Assembly: GCA_001970855.1 (NCBI GenBank)
Contig: LSSN01000022.1
Coordinates: forward strand, 1-16,061
Length of the DNA: 16,061 nucleotides
Direction: 5' to 3'
From: Smittium culicis
Taxonomy: Eukaryota > Kickxellomycota > Harpellomycetes > Harpellales > Legeriomycetaceae
Made by a program: the position numbers and the translations under genes. Shown here one piece after another: positions 15,894 through 16,061 of the stretch. The notes under the pieces are model-generated. The model worked only from the letters and a program-made list of their open reading frames with translations, ran no database searches and was not told where the DNA came from. Every line of letters starts with the position of its first letter. The stretch's first letter is position 1.

Positions 15894-16061
15894 ACTAAGA
15901 CTAAGCTAAGACTAAGACTAAGACTAAGACTAAGACTAAGACTAAGACTAAGACTAAGACTAAGACTAAGACTAAGACTAAGACTAAGACTAAGACTAAG
16001 ACTAAGACTAAGACTAAGACTAAGACTAAGACTAAGACTAAGACTAAGACTAAGACTAAGA
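15894..16061. repeat. ACTAAG hexanucleotide array running off the window edge
   Basis: ACTAAG units begin at 15894, with one 5-base unit at 15906-15910. From 15911 the array is perfect for 25 units plus one base, to the last base of the window. Related pieces just upstream (GGCTAAGG, GGACTAAG) suggest it expanded from sequence at the end of the gag relic. One reading frame is an open Thr-Lys repeat, but it follows a stop and is not called as coding. True length is unknown because the window ends inside it. Confidence 0.97.

Noticed and set aside
15894..16061. Telomere
   Set aside because: The unit is not G-rich on one strand and is unlike TTAGGG-type repeats. It adjoins a broken gag rather than subtelomeric repeats. 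I keep it as a satellite of unknown extent.

Overview
The window looks like a short nuclear contig from an AT-rich, early-diverging fungus. Three things point there: a protein with the fungal-specific transcription factor homology domain, a full-size fungal-type ABCB exporter, and spliceosomal introns with short AT-rich spacers and decayed transposons between genes. The codon choice and general look would suit an insect-gut fungus of the Harpellales/Kickxellomycotina type, but that placement is a guess. No bacterial gene organisation is visible, and I see no tRNA, rRNA or CRISPR.

The left 2.4 kb is a repeat nest. The first bases lie inside a dispersed repeat that recurs in inverted orientation near 6.5 kb and 14.5 kb. 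Four copies of one roughly 189-bp non-autonomous DNA transposon follow within 1.7 kb. Three of them are flanked by TTAA duplications and all have piggyBac-like CCCTTT ends. A 20-bp minisatellite (2691-2844) then leads into the leader of the first gene.

There are three intact protein genes. Gene 1 (3032-5105, +) is a 604-residue fungal transcription factor-domain protein. Its frame closes only if a 13-nt microexon (3865-3877) is included between two introns, and no DNA-binding zinc cluster is seen. Gene 2 (6952-8361, +) is a 469-residue membrane protein with a long Ser/Asn-rich loop and a conserved C-terminal HLHHW block; its function is unknown. Gene 3 (8737-12558, -) is a 1273-residue ABC exporter with both ATPase sites intact. 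Genes 2 and 3 converge and their polyadenylation signals nearly abut.

The right 3.5 kb carries a GC-richer 20-bp minisatellite, another copy of the dispersed repeat, a small possible coding relic, a broken retrotransposon gag gene with a damaged zinc knuckle, and a hexanucleotide (ACTAAG) array that runs off the window edge. The three genes show no sign of working in one pathway. A regulator, an exporter and a membrane protein side by side would fit a drug or stress response, but nothing in the sequence demonstrates that link.
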